A DNA stretch of 64,000 nt, taken from positions 62,001 through 126,000 of the forward strand of contig NZ_CP070615.1 of assembly GCF_017068395.1 (NCBI RefSeq), written 5' to 3'. This document shows positions 42,540 through 51,299 of this stretch, piece by piece (the first letter of the stretch is position 1; every line of letters begins with the position of its first letter). The position numbers were made by a program, and so were the translations under genes. The stretch comes from Rhodococcus pseudokoreensis. GTDB taxonomy: Bacteria > Actinomycetota > Actinomycetes > Mycobacteriales > Mycobacteriaceae. The notes beneath the pieces are model-generated. The model saw only the letters and a list, made by a program, of their open reading frames with translations. It was not told the origin of the DNA and made no database searches.

Positions 42540-42863
42540 GGTTTCCACTCCTTGAGTTCTCCGGTACGGACCAGATGACAGTACTGGGAGTATCAGGAAA
42601 CTCCCTGCGAGGTCCAGTGAGGACTATGGGTCGGAGAGGGTGACCGGTCTGACGCAGCGCCCTGACGGAACACGGTCACACTTCGACGAGTCCTCGGGGC
42701 AGGGTCCTTGCTGTTCGAGCATTCCAGACTTCAGACGCGTTGACCTGCGCAGATGGTCCATTTCTCGCGGAGGTCATGTAGACGGATTTCGTCGGTGATA
42801 GAATCGAACACATGTTCGACTACCCGGGTCGGGGTAGGTGCAACGCGGTAGGAGATCGGTTCT
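42540..42863. other. Divergent intergenic region between lsr2 and the SOS operon
   Basis: 324 bp without a gene. It holds the LexA box at 42804 and, just before the ImuA'-like start, a ribosome site (GGTAGGAGATCGGTTCT). Nothing else recognised. Confidence 0.6.
42804..42819 (+). promoter_or_regulatory. LexA (SOS) box
   Basis: TCGAACACATGTTCGA matches the actinobacterial LexA consensus TCGAAC-N4-GTTCGA at every fixed position. It lies 45 bp upstream of the ImuA'-like gene start, so that operon should be repressed by host LexA and induced by DNA damage. Confidence 0.88.
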
Positions 42864-43658
42864 ATGACGGCACACTCCTCCACCAGTACTGATTTCACAT
42901 TGCGGACGTTGCCGAAGGCCGATCGTGTGGAGGAGCTGCGCCGTCAGATGGCGGCGATCCCGGGTCGGTCTGTTGAGCCGGCCACCCCGATGTCTTTGGC
43001 GGTTCCCGCGTCGAAACCGGCGGCGGCGAGCGCGGAATCGATCCTCCGTCTGCTTCCTGTGGCTCCGGCCTTCGCGAAGCTGTTGCCCAGAGGTGGCCTT
43101 CCGCGCGGCTCGGTTGTCTCGGTGACTGGTGCCCGCTCGGTTTTGGTGAGCTTGGTCGCGGAAGTAACCGGGTCCGGCGGTCACGCCGCGGTTATCGGGC
43201 TACCGCAATTTGGTCTGCTTTCCGCTGTGGAAATGGGTGCTGACCTGACGAAGTGTGCGTTGATTCCGGAGTCCGGTGCCGATTCGGTCGACGTCGCGGC
43301 GGTCCTGCTCGACGGGATGGACCTGGTGGTCCTTGGGCTCGGTGGGATGGCAGTGTCCCCCAGTCGCGCCCGGGCTGTAGTCGCGCGTGCACGCAGTAAG
43401 GGGTCGGTGCTGGTGGTGACCGAAGGACGGTGGGACGGTGCCGACGTCCGGATCGACTCGCGGGTGTGTGGCTATGACGGCCTGGGCGAGGGGCATGGCC
43501 GCGTGAAGGGTGTTCGCCTCGATGTGGAGGTAAGTGGCCGGGGATTCCGCCCTAGGAGCTCCCGATTGGACCTGGGGATCAGCAAGGGGGTGGTGGGGTG
43601 GAGTGAGTACACCGAGGAGCTGGCCGCCTCTCTGCAGCCGTTGCGGGAAGCGCTGTGA
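42864..43658 (+). CDS. ImuA'-like RecA-fold protein, SOS-controlled
   Basis: 264 aa from ATG 42864. RecA/SulA-like core: LPRGGLPRGSVVSVTGARSV, then VLLDGMDLVVLGLGGMAVSP and RARSKGSVLVVTEGRWDGAD. The P-loop position reads VTGARSVLVSL and lacks the Gly-Lys-Thr of an active Walker A, as in mycobacterial ImuA', which is thought to bind RecA and the error-prone polymerase DnaE2/ImuB without hydrolysing ATP. The LexA box upstream supports a damage-tolerance role. No imuB or dnaE2 is in the window; partners would be chromosomal. It overlaps the next gene (GTGA). Confidence 0.75.
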   Translation: MTAHSSTSTDFTLRTLPKADRVEELRRQMAAIPGRSVEPATPMSLAVPASKPAAASAESILRLLPVAPAFAKLLPRGGLPRGSVVSVTGARSVLVSLVAEVTGSGGHAAVIGLPQFGLLSAVEMGADLTKCALIPESGADSVDVAAVLLDGMDLVVLGLGGMAVSPSRARAVVARARSKGSVLVVTEGRWDGADVRIDSRVCGYDGLGEGHGRVKGVRLDVEVSGRGFRPRSSRLDLGISKGVVGWSEYTEELAASLQPLREAL

Positions 43659-44008
43659 GCGGGCTCCCTGATTTCGAAGCTTGGTGCGAGCAGTGGCCGG
43701 CCACCCCGACATTGCGCCGCTGCGTCCCGCCTCGTCCGGTGATTGTCGAGATGAATCGTGCTCTCCCGCTTGCCAAACATGCCCAACGCCCCGATCGACT
43801 GCCACTGCGAGTGCTTGCCGGTGGTCTGCGGGTCGAGGGAACCATGCACGCGGAATTGTTCGCCTGGGTGAAATTGACCGATGGCCAGTGGCTGGCTTGT
43901 GTTTGTGTTCCGGCTCGATCGGGGGATGGACGAACCGGGCTGGATCTGTGGTTATGGGTGACCGCCGACGCGGTGAGTGATTGCGAGCCGCGCGCCGGCG
44001 ACCGCTGA
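43655..44008 (+). CDS. Small protein co-expressed with the ImuA'-like gene, hypothetical
   Basis: 117 aa from GTG 43655, 4-bp overlap. Contains WCEQWPATPTLRRCVPPRPV, LRVLAGGLRVEGTMHAELFA and a C-terminal LDLWLWVTADAVSD. Not recognised. As the second gene of an SOS operon it may be a damage-response accessory, possibly a diverged replacement for ImuB's interaction part; that is speculation. Confidence 0.65.
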   Translation: MSGLPDFEAWCEQWPATPTLRRCVPPRPVIVEMNRALPLAKHAQRPDRLPLRVLAGGLRVEGTMHAELFAWVKLTDGQWLACVCVPARSGDGRTGLDLWLWVTADAVSDCEPRAGDR

Positions 44009-44066
44009 TTCCCCTGGGATATCCGCCGGCCCGCAGACGATCTTTCGGCGGCGCCGGGTGGGTGTC

Positions 44067-44107
44067 GTCCCGCGTCCCCGGCACAGGGTGCGCCGGGGAC
44101 GCGGGAC
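44067..44107 (+). terminator. Very strong hairpin terminator, 16-bp perfect stem
   Basis: GTCCCGCGTCCCCGGC (44067-44082) pairs perfectly with GCCGGGGACGCGGGAC (44092-44107) across a 9-base loop. It separates the SOS operon from the MoxR/VWA operon, so the latter is probably not SOS-driven by read-through. Confidence 0.85.
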
Positions 44108-44205
44108 GAGCACAGTACCCCTATTTGTGCAGGTCAGGCCGTATGCTCGAGGAGTCTAATTCGGTAGCGAGACTGACCAACTCGCTCGACTCTGGAGGAT
44201 TTTCT

Positions 44206-45306
44206 GTGGCTGATTTGGCGACTGCTGTGACGGTGTTGGATGCGAATGGGCGGGCCGGTGTTCCGTCGTTGTTGATCTCGGGTCCGGGTATGGGTAAGTC
44301 GAGTCTGGTGCGGGGGTTGGCGGCGTCGGACGGGGTGCTGTGCGAGACGGTCCTCGGGTCGTTGCGGGAACCGGCCGACTTCGCTGGCCTGCCGGTGGTG
44401 CGTGAGCACGGGGTGACGTTGGAGGCTCCGGACTGGGCGAAGCGCATTCACGCCGACGGTGGTGGCTATCTGTTTCTGGACGAGTTGACGACGAGTCCGC
44501 CTGCGGTGCAGGCGGCGATGCTCGCGGTCGCGTTGGACCTGAAGGTCGGTGATCTGCAATTGCCGAAGGGAACGCGGGTGATTGCGGGTGCGAATCCTCC
44601 CGATTGTGCTGCCGGTGGGTACGAACTGGAAGCGCCATTGGCGAATCGGTTCTGCCATGTGGAGTTCACTCCGTCTGTTGACGAGTGGTTGGACGGTATG
44701 GCGACAGGGTGGGCCACGCCGCCCGCCTCGCGTGCGGTGGCGACGGACGAACAGCGCGTGGCGCTGGTGCGTAGTTCGATCACCGGGTATGTCCAGCGCA
44801 ACCCGGAAGCGTTGGACGCGTTCCCGTCGTCGGCGGCGCAGACCGGGGGAGCGTGGCCGTCGCGACGCACGTGGGCGATGTTGGCGGCGGTGTTGCCGCA
44901 TCTGCGTGACGACGACAACGCGGCGATCAATGCGGCGGTGTTCGGGCTGATCGGTGAGGGGACCGGTGTCGAGTTCCTGGAATGGCGCAGGAATGCCGAT
45001 CTGCCCGACCCGGTGGCGGTGATCGAGAATCCGGAAACGGCGTTCGACTGGCAGTCTCGTCCGGACCTGGTGTGGGCAGTTCTGTCGGGTGTGACGGCGT
45101 GGGCTGCGGGGCGGGGCACTGTCGAGGCGTGGCGCAGCGCGTGGGGGCCGCTGATTGCGGCTGCGGAAGCGGGTGCACCTGATGTGGCGGGCGCTGCGGC
45201 GCGGACGCTGGCGAAGGCGCGGCCCGCCAAGGCTGTGGTTCCGGCTGCGGCGAAACGGTTCTCCCCGATGTTGGTGGCTGCGGGTCTGGTCGGTGAGGCG
45301 GCGTGA
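44206..45306 (+). CDS. MoxR-family AAA+ ATPase
   Basis: 366 aa from GTG 44206, six bases after GGAGGAT; longer starts overlap the terminator region. Walker A GPGMGKSSLVRG, Walker B YLFLDELTTSPP, sensor 1 RVIAGANPPD and arginine-finger region ANRFCHVEFTP. MoxR ATPases act as chaperones for VWA-domain partners and metal-cofactor assembly; here the partner is the next gene, which it overlaps by 4 bp. Confidence 0.88.
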   Translation: MADLATAVTVLDANGRAGVPSLLISGPGMGKSSLVRGLAASDGVLCETVLGSLREPADFAGLPVVREHGVTLEAPDWAKRIHADGGGYLFLDELTTSPPAVQAAMLAVALDLKVGDLQLPKGTRVIAGANPPDCAAGGYELEAPLANRFCHVEFTPSVDEWLDGMATGWATPPASRAVATDEQRVALVRSSITGYVQRNPEALDAFPSSAAQTGGAWPSRRTWAMLAAVLPHLRDDDNAAINAAVFGLIGEGTGVEFLEWRRNADLPDPVAVIENPETAFDWQSRPDLVWAVLSGVTAWAAGRGTVEAWRSAWGPLIAAAEAGAPDVAGAAARTLAKARPAKAVVPAAAKRFSPMLVAAGLVGEAA

Positions 45307-46556
45307 GCGCGGTGCGGGTACTCGAACCGGACGAGTTGCGCGCGTTTCGGTTGGCCCGGTTGGTCTCTGCCGAACAGATGCCGTACTTCATGCGGGCGTT
45401 GTTCGCGGCGCAGCCGGTGGCTGCGCCGGGGTTGGGCACGTTCGCGGTGGATGCGCAGTGGCGGTTGTATCTCGATCCGGCGCTGCTGGTCGGTGCGAAC
45501 GCGTGGCCGGTCCCGGTGGCGGGTGCGGTCCTGTTGCACGAGGTTGGGCACTTGCTGCGGGCACATGCCGCGCGCGCGGAGTTCTTGCCGAAGCCGGTCG
45601 CGCACTTGGCGTGGAACTACGCCGCCGATGCGGAAATCAACGATGACCTTCTCGCGGCCGGTGTCGGACTGCCCGAAGGGGTGATCACCCCGGAGTCGTT
45701 CGGGTGCGCGTCGGGAGGCATTGCGGAGGACTACTACACGAACTTGGTAGATCCGTCTGCCCCTTCATCTCCGAACGCAGACGGCGATGGTGATCCGGGG
45801 TGCGGGTCCGGTGCGGGGTGCCCTGCTGTGCCCGGCGAGTTGGGTGCGGCGGGGAGTGAGGTCACCGAGGGTCTCGACGGCGCGGAGGCTGACCTGGTGC
45901 GGCGGTATGTCGCGCAGGCCGTTCGTGAGTCTGCGGGAAAGGGGCGGGGGAGCGCCCCGGCAGGATTGGCACGGTGGGCCGGTGAGGTACTGGCACCGCC
46001 GACGGTGGCATGGGATCGGTTGTTGCGTGCGGTGATCCGGCGCGTCTTGGCGGATCAGGCGGGGCGGACGAACTACACGTATTCGCGACCCTCGCGGCGC
46101 GGGATCCCGTGCATAGTCGCTCCGGCGATGCGCGGCCCGTCGATCACGGTCTCGATTGTGGTCGACACGTCGGGATCGATGTCGGCAGACGATCTGGATG
46201 CGGCGATGAGTGAGGTTGCCGGGGTGCTGCGGGCTGGCGGTGTGGCACGTGATCGGGTGCGGATTCTGGCCTGTGATGCGTCGAGCACAACGGCGCAGCC
46301 GGTTCGGTCCATCGCGGACGTGAAACTGATCGGCGGCGGCGGCACCGACATGCGGGTGGGTATCGAGGCGGCCAATGCTGCGCGTCTGCAGCCGCATTTG
46401 GTGATCGTCCTGACGGACGGGGATACGCCGTGGCCGGATCGCCCGTCGCGGTCGCATCTGGTGTGCGCGGTGATCGGCAGTGACGCGGCTGCGGGGCGTA
46501 CACCGTCGTGGGCGTCGACGGTGTACGTGCCGGTCGGTGCGGGAGTTCGCGCATGA
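45303..46556 (+). CDS. Metallopeptidase-like / VWA protein (DUF2201-type)
   Basis: 417 aa. The N-terminal half has a zincin motif LLHEVGHLLRAHAA (HExxH with a further His) and LAWNYAADAEINDDLLAAG, typical of the putative metallopeptidase domain linked to MoxR. The C-terminal half is a von Willebrand A domain: VSIVVDTSGSMSADDLD (MIDAS DxSxS), GGGTDMRVGIEAA and LVIVLTDGDTPW. The pair with the upstream ATPase is a conserved MoxR-VWA unit of unknown biological role, often in mobile or conflict contexts. Confidence 0.85.
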   Translation: MSAVRVLEPDELRAFRLARLVSAEQMPYFMRALFAAQPVAAPGLGTFAVDAQWRLYLDPALLVGANAWPVPVAGAVLLHEVGHLLRAHAARAEFLPKPVAHLAWNYAADAEINDDLLAAGVGLPEGVITPESFGCASGGIAEDYYTNLVDPSAPSSPNADGDGDPGCGSGAGCPAVPGELGAAGSEVTEGLDGAEADLVRRYVAQAVRESAGKGRGSAPAGLARWAGEVLAPPTVAWDRLLRAVIRRVLADQAGRTNYTYSRPSRRGIPCIVAPAMRGPSITVSIVVDTSGSMSADDLDAAMSEVAGVLRAGGVARDRVRILACDASSTTAQPVRSIADVKLIGGGGTDMRVGIEAANAARLQPHLVIVLTDGDTPWPDRPSRSHLVCAVIGSDAAAGRTPSWASTVYVPVGAGVRA

Positions 46557-46750
46557 GCGCGGCAGGAAGCGGGGACCTGGTCCGCTACGCCGACCGAGTG
46601 TTGGCCGGTACTGGGATCACCGCCCACCAGGTCGCGGCGGTAGTGGCAGGTACGGCGACCGATGCGGCGGCGGCGGCGCTGCGCGCCGGTTGGCGCTGTG
46701 CCGCGAATCCGGTGCATGTGGGGAGCGACGAGGGACGGGGAGCGGCATGA
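46553..46750 (+). CDS. Small protein in the MoxR/VWA operon, hypothetical
   Basis: 65 aa from ATG 46553, overlapping both neighbours by 4 bp. Ala/Val-rich helices (RYADRVLAGTGITAHQVAAV, DAAAAALRAGWRCAA). No motif. The tight overlaps support translation. Confidence 0.6.
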   Translation: MSAAGSGDLVRYADRVLAGTGITAHQVAAVVAGTATDAAAAALRAGWRCAANPVHVGSDEGRGAA

Positions 46751-47937
46751 GCGTGGAATGGTTCGACCTCGCCCAGCGGCTCTATGCCGCCGAAACCCGG
46801 TCGCCGGTCGCTCGGCTCACGCACACCACGTTCGTGCCGTCCACGGCGGCGCTGGCGGTGCGTGCGGTGGCACGTGGTGGCAGCGTCACTGTGGCAGTGG
46901 CCGGGTTCGAGGGCCGCGAGGAACGCGCCCGCGACGTGGATGCCCTGGGACTGTTAGCCGCACACGGTGGAACCATCGTGGGGCGCTGCGACCCGGCACC
47001 GTTGCTCACCGACGACATCGGCACCCTGCCTGCCCTGGTGACGCTGGCGCGGGCGCACGCACACCACCCGGACCCGCAGGTGGCCGGTGCTGCGGCCATG
47101 GTGGCGTGGTGGGCGGATCGGGCAGACCATCCCGGCACGTCGGCGGTGGTGAATCTGGTGGCCGCGTCGTCGGCGCGGTTCGTCCTCGGCACCACCCCGG
47201 AGGCCGAACGGTCGGCGACCACGTGGCGGCAGTGGTTCGGCATCTGCGATGACAGCGTCATCGGCTTGCATGAGTGGGCCGCGAAGATCAGTGGCGGACC
47301 GCTGCTGCCACTACTGGAGCCGATTCACGAGGATGACCGTTATTCGTGGGACCGCGCGCTATCGGCAGCGACGGCCGGGCATGACTGGTCGCGCCCGGAC
47401 AACACCGCCAGCGCCGCCATGGGACTGCGCAGCCGATGCGATGCCGCCGACTTGAAAGCTGCTGCCCTGCTCGATGATCCGCTCTGGCGGCAACGCGCAG
47501 TCCATACCGGGCATGTGGCGGTCGGGGTGGCATCGGTGACCCCGCCGCCGAAAGGATCGCGTCGGCGCAACGCATCGCTGTCGGTGACCTGTGAGCGGCT
47601 CGATTCACGGTTGCGCGTCGGCTCCGAGGTCACCGGCTGGATGGGCACCCCAGCGGACAGGCCCTTCGAGCGGTTCTGTGTCGAGGTCACCTCGGCGCAG
47701 GTCGTAGAGGGAAAGTTGGTCCTCGGTCTCGGCTCGGTCGGCGCACACGCTCCCGCACCGGGAGCAAGGGTGTGTTTGATGCCGCAGCCGCCGTCCCCGC
47801 AGACGATGCGCGCGGGTCGGGGCCGATACTGGCGGCTCTACCGTGCCCGCCGTTCCTGGCTCTCCACCGGCCAAACACCGGTCGCTGCGCGGCGTGAGGT
47901 TCCCCTCGACGTGCTGATCGCGGGCGCAGAGGACTAG
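46747..47937 (+). CDS. Hypothetical protein in the MoxR/VWA operon
   Basis: 396 aa from ATG 46747. Soluble; regions visible are YAAETRSPVARLTHTTFVPS, GSVTVAVAGFEGREERARDV, TWRQWFGICDDSVIGLHEW and a C-terminal beta-rich part (LRVGSEVTGWMGTP, KLVLGLGSVGAHAPAPGARV) that could be an OB-like nucleic-acid domain. Placed between the MoxR/VWA pair and the helicase; it may be the substrate or adaptor of the system. No family recognised. Confidence 0.65.
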   Translation: MSVEWFDLAQRLYAAETRSPVARLTHTTFVPSTAALAVRAVARGGSVTVAVAGFEGREERARDVDALGLLAAHGGTIVGRCDPAPLLTDDIGTLPALVTLARAHAHHPDPQVAGAAAMVAWWADRADHPGTSAVVNLVAASSARFVLGTTPEAERSATTWRQWFGICDDSVIGLHEWAAKISGGPLLPLLEPIHEDDRYSWDRALSAATAGHDWSRPDNTASAAMGLRSRCDAADLKAAALLDDPLWRQRAVHTGHVAVGVASVTPPPKGSRRRNASLSVTCERLDSRLRVGSEVTGWMGTPADRPFERFCVEVTSAQVVEGKLVLGLGSVGAHAPAPGARVCLMPQPPSPQTMRAGRGRYWRLYRARRSWLSTGQTPVAARREVPLDVLIAGAED

Positions 47938-48005
47938 CCCCGGCAGCCTGCACCCCCACCCAAACATACTGTTTCACAACACCTTTAGTGAAAGGTCGCA
48001 CCGTC

Positions 48006-49307
48006 ATGCGCATCCTCGCCCCCCGACCCGATATCCTCAACCCGGCCCCCTCGAGCGCCCCGGCACCCAGGCCGAGCGCGCCGTCACTCACGCAGTGGCC
48101 GGGATCGCCGATCATGTCCGATCCGATCACCGCACGTGTGCTGTTCTCGGTGTGGTCGGGTGATCCCGCCGTTGTCGTCCCGTCGCCACCCGGCGCGGGC
48201 AAGACCCGACTGGTCGCCCTTCTCGCGGCAGCATTGGCACACCGTGCGGATCTGCGTGTCGGCATCGCGGCCCAGACCCGCGAACAGGCAGTGGAGATTG
48301 CGCGGCGCCTCGGCACCCTCACCGATCGCGCCGCTCTGATGTGGAAAGCGAAACCGCCGAAACCCGACAGCGGGCAGACGCCAGCGGTGTCGGGGCAGAA
48401 GGTGCGGTGGCCCGGTGAGGTGGGCGCGATCCTGATCGGCACGACCGCCCGATGGCTGTTCTCGGACCCCGACCGGGTCGGCGCCGACGTGCTGATCGTC
48501 GACGAATCGTGGCAATGCACCTACGCCGATCTGGGCGCACTCGGCGCCATGGCCAGGCAGGTGGTCTGTGTGGGCGATCCCGGTCAGATCGATCCGGTGG
48601 TGACCGGCGACGTGTCTCGATGGGACGGAAGCGATACCGCCCCGAACCTGCCGGGACCGATCGCGCTGCAAGCCGCTCACGGCGACGCGGTGGGCGTGGT
48701 TCGGCTGCGCCACACCTGGCGACTGGGAGCGGACACCACCGCCCTGATTCAACCGTTGTTCTACCCCGACCTGCCGTTTACCTCCCGCCGACCACCGGAG
48801 CACCTGATCGACGGTGGCGGAGTCGTGCTGCCCGAGCTGGCGCACCGTTCCGTCACGGTCTCCGGTGGCCCGTCCGATCCGGCGCTGGTGACCGCGTGCG
48901 CACAGCGGGCGCGGGAGCTGGCGGGCACGGAGCTGGTCACCGCCGAGGATCAGCGACCCATGAGCGCCGCCGATATCGCGGTGGTGGTTCCCCACGTGAC
49001 GCAGGCGGCGGCGATCCGCGCCCTGCTGTCCGATTACCCGGACGTGCTGGTCGGCACGGCGAACTCTCTGCAAGGGCTCGAGCGTGCCGCTGTGGTGGTG
49101 TTGCATCCGCTGGCCGGATACCGCACCGCCGAGCCATTCAGCCTCGATCCGGGCCGCGCCTGCGTGATGCTCTCCCGCCACCGCGCCCACATGAGCGTCG
49201 TCATCGATGAGGCGAGCGCCGAGGTACTCGCCTACGCCGAGCCCTCGACCGCGCACGCCGCCAATACCGCCCTGTTGGCCGCGCTGCACCGCACTCCCGC
49301 TGTGTAG
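48006..49307 (+). CDS. SF1-type helicase/NTPase
   Basis: 433 aa from ATG 48006 (GAAAGG upstream). Motif I VVPSPPGAGKTRLVALLAAA, motif II VLIVDESWQ, motif III VVCVGDPGQIDPV, motif V VGTANSLQGLERAAVVVL and motif VI CVMLSRHRAHMSVVI. The Q-G-L and S-R-H-R signatures place it near Upf1/DNA2-like SF1 enzymes. Some accessory domains of larger helicases are missing. A TTTCAC-N10-GTGAAA inverted repeat (47972-47993) just upstream may be an operator or a weak terminator, so it may have its own control. Confidence 0.82.
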   Translation: MRILAPRPDILNPAPSSAPAPRPSAPSLTQWPGSPIMSDPITARVLFSVWSGDPAVVVPSPPGAGKTRLVALLAAALAHRADLRVGIAAQTREQAVEIARRLGTLTDRAALMWKAKPPKPDSGQTPAVSGQKVRWPGEVGAILIGTTARWLFSDPDRVGADVLIVDESWQCTYADLGALGAMARQVVCVGDPGQIDPVVTGDVSRWDGSDTAPNLPGPIALQAAHGDAVGVVRLRHTWRLGADTTALIQPLFYPDLPFTSRRPPEHLIDGGGVVLPELAHRSVTVSGGPSDPALVTACAQRARELAGTELVTAEDQRPMSAADIAVVVPHVTQAAAIRALLSDYPDVLVGTANSLQGLERAAVVVLHPLAGYRTAEPFSLDPGRACVMLSRHRAHMSVVIDEASAEVLAYAEPSTAHAANTALLAALHRTPAV

Positions 49308-49337
49308 CAACCCCTCACAACGAAAGGGATTTAGGCA

Positions 49338-49568
49338 ATGTCCGAGGCCACCGTGACCGAATTTCACGGCAGGACCGTCGGATATGGGCTTCGCCCCGCA
49401 CCGTTGGCCCTGGGTGTCCGCGCACGGTGGGCAGCGGACGGGCTGATCACCCACCGCCCACATCGGCGGTACCGAACACCGGCGAGAGCGTCACGGTCGT
49501 CGGTGATCTCCGCCGCGATCCGAGGCCTCCGCGCGATGGGCGTCGACGGGTCGAGCCCGGCCGAGTGA
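49338..49568 (+). CDS. Small basic protein, hypothetical
   Basis: 76 aa from ATG 49338 (AACGAAAGGGATTTAGGCA upstream). Basic with RTVGYGLRPAPLALGVRARW and HRPHRRYRTPARASRSS. It follows the helicase by 30 bp and may be its last operon partner. Not recognised. Confidence 0.5.
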   Translation: MSEATVTEFHGRTVGYGLRPAPLALGVRARWAADGLITHRPHRRYRTPARASRSSVISAAIRGLRAMGVDGSSPAE

Positions 49569-50043
49569 GGGAGGTCTCGCCGCCGAGTTGTCCGGCACGG
49601 GCATAGAGGGAACTGACGGTCGGCTGGACGGTCTACGACCTGTTCGGCCGGCAGTCCCCGGCACCGAGAGGGCCGGAGGCCGACGGCCCGGACACATCGG
49701 GTCCCGCACCCTCCGGGGCGGGTCGCCCGAGATAGTGACGGCGGGAGTCAACGGCATTTTGTCGGCGACGTCCTCCCGGCTGCTGTCGGTTCTCAAGCGA
49801 TCTGGCGGTGGTGCCCTGTCACGAGCTGCGGTTCGCCACATGTCTCGGTCATGTCTTCACCAACTCCTTGCGGATTTCCGAGGGGACAGACGCACCGCGT
49901 CGGCGCGGTGCATCACGTGGACCTGCGGTTCCGCCACTTCGAGTGAAGCGAGCGCCCTGGCTCAGGTACGGACAGGTCATCACCACAGTTCGCACGTTTT
50001 TTGATGCTATTGGTAGCGGGTGGCGCACGAATGGCTGAGTCGT
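49569..50043. other. Intergenic region, no recognised gene
   Basis: 475 bp with overlapping open frames on both strands but none with a ribosome site or a familiar sequence. Possibly decayed DNA. Confidence 0.5.
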
Positions 50044-50604
50044 TCAGGTGTCCCTATGATCGGGTGCTGTCGCATCACCCCACCCATCACAGGAAACGAC
50101 GGCGCCGTCCCCTGCTGACTGTGTGGATGCTTGGACTGCGGTCGGCTCGAACGACAGAATCGCAAGGCCAGGAAGTCGGAGCCGGGGACGGAACTCATGG
50201 TGACAAGGTCCGGCATCGGGGTGAGTCAGATCGCGGACGGGCACGTCGAGCAGACGGGCCAGGGCTACGGTCTGTTCCCAACTTGGATAGTGGCTGCCCG
50301 CCTCCCACCGGTCGACTGCGGGTTCCTCCGCGTGGCAGGCGGCATCGACACCGGGGCCGACGTGACGGCCGGCATCGAGCAGATGGGTGATGTAGAGGGG
50401 CACCAGTTTGCCGGCCTTCCACAGCTCGTGCTCGTCGCTGTCCGGCTCGACAAACGGGCCCGTGACCTTGAAGTCGGCCGCGAACCGCGTGGCGCGCTTG
50501 AGATCGGCCGGTGATGTCGTCTCCATACGCCCGCCGATACGGGGCGGTCGAGTCCCGGTCGGTGTGACGGCGGGTTGGGCTCGGCGACGGAAGAACTTGA
50601 ACAT
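50044..50604 (-). CDS. XRE-like helix-turn-helix protein, hypothetical
   Basis: 186 aa from ATG 50604 (ACAGGAGCGTCC upstream). A basic N-terminus is followed by a region PADLKRATRFAADFKVTGPF and, in the middle, EPAVDRWEAGSHYPSWEQTV then ALARLLDVPVRDLTH, which has the spacing of the second half of an XRE-type helix-turn-helix (W-E-x-G-x-x-x-P ... A-x-x-L-x-V). DNA binding is inferred. Confidence 0.6.
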   Translation of the reverse strand: MFKFFRRRAQPAVTPTGTRPPRIGGRMETTSPADLKRATRFAADFKVTGPFVEPDSDEHELWKAGKLVPLYITHLLDAGRHVGPGVDAACHAEEPAVDRWEAGSHYPSWEQTVALARLLDVPVRDLTHPDAGPCHHEFRPRLRLPGLAILSFEPTAVQASTQSAGDGAVVSCDGWGDATAPDHRDT

Positions 50605-51299
50605 GGACGCTCCTGTGGTGTGGCGGTGGGTTGGGACGGGGTGTGTCCATTGGTCAACGTTTCTTCACTCGAAGTAGTGGGGGATTACTGGGTAGCTCGC
50701 CATCCTCGCCACATTCGATGAGAACTCGCAACCACACGCTCCGCCCTGGACCCGGTGACGAACACCGCCTGGACTCGAGTCATCGGCACGGCTCAACTGC
50801 GCAATCTCTACCAGCACCGAGGCATCATGCGCCACCCAGGCTAGAAACTGCCCCAACGCCGCGCCACCTATGTGAGAAACGCGCCATATCGGGCCGAGAA
50901 CCGACAGCTGCTCGGCGTCGCACCAGGTTCGGTATGGGAGATCTGCGCCAACTGAGTGGGGAGCGTGGGGAGCACAAGGAAAAGGCCAGGTGAATGGGAG
51001 AAAAATACTCCCCACTGGGGTGGGGAGCAGGACGAAATTCGGGGAATTGTTGAAGTGAAAGACACCCGGTCTGCCCGCGTACGCACCGATCACCGGCATT
51101 GTAGGAATTCAGTAGTGATGTCAGTTGTTCATCACCGTGTCAACGGCGTGTCAAAAGTTTCATGTGCATGTCAAAGATGCAGGCTGAGCGTGTGGGCTGG
51201 TTGGCTGACACAGGTTCGTTACCCGCACGAGCTGCAGCGATCTGGTGACAGACGACGAGTCTCGACGACGTTCGCCTCTCGGATGTTCTCCTTGGCGAA
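50605..51299. other. Intergenic region, no recognised gene
   Basis: About 695 bp between the XRE-like gene and the IS5-like element. Short purine-rich GTGGGGAG repeats occur near 50960-51030. No gene, repeat family or attachment site was recognised. Confidence 0.5.

Noticed and set aside
50131..50677. Plus-strand frames opposite the XRE-like gene
   Set aside because: No ribosome site or motif; the minus-strand gene has both a ribosome site and an HTH-like segment.
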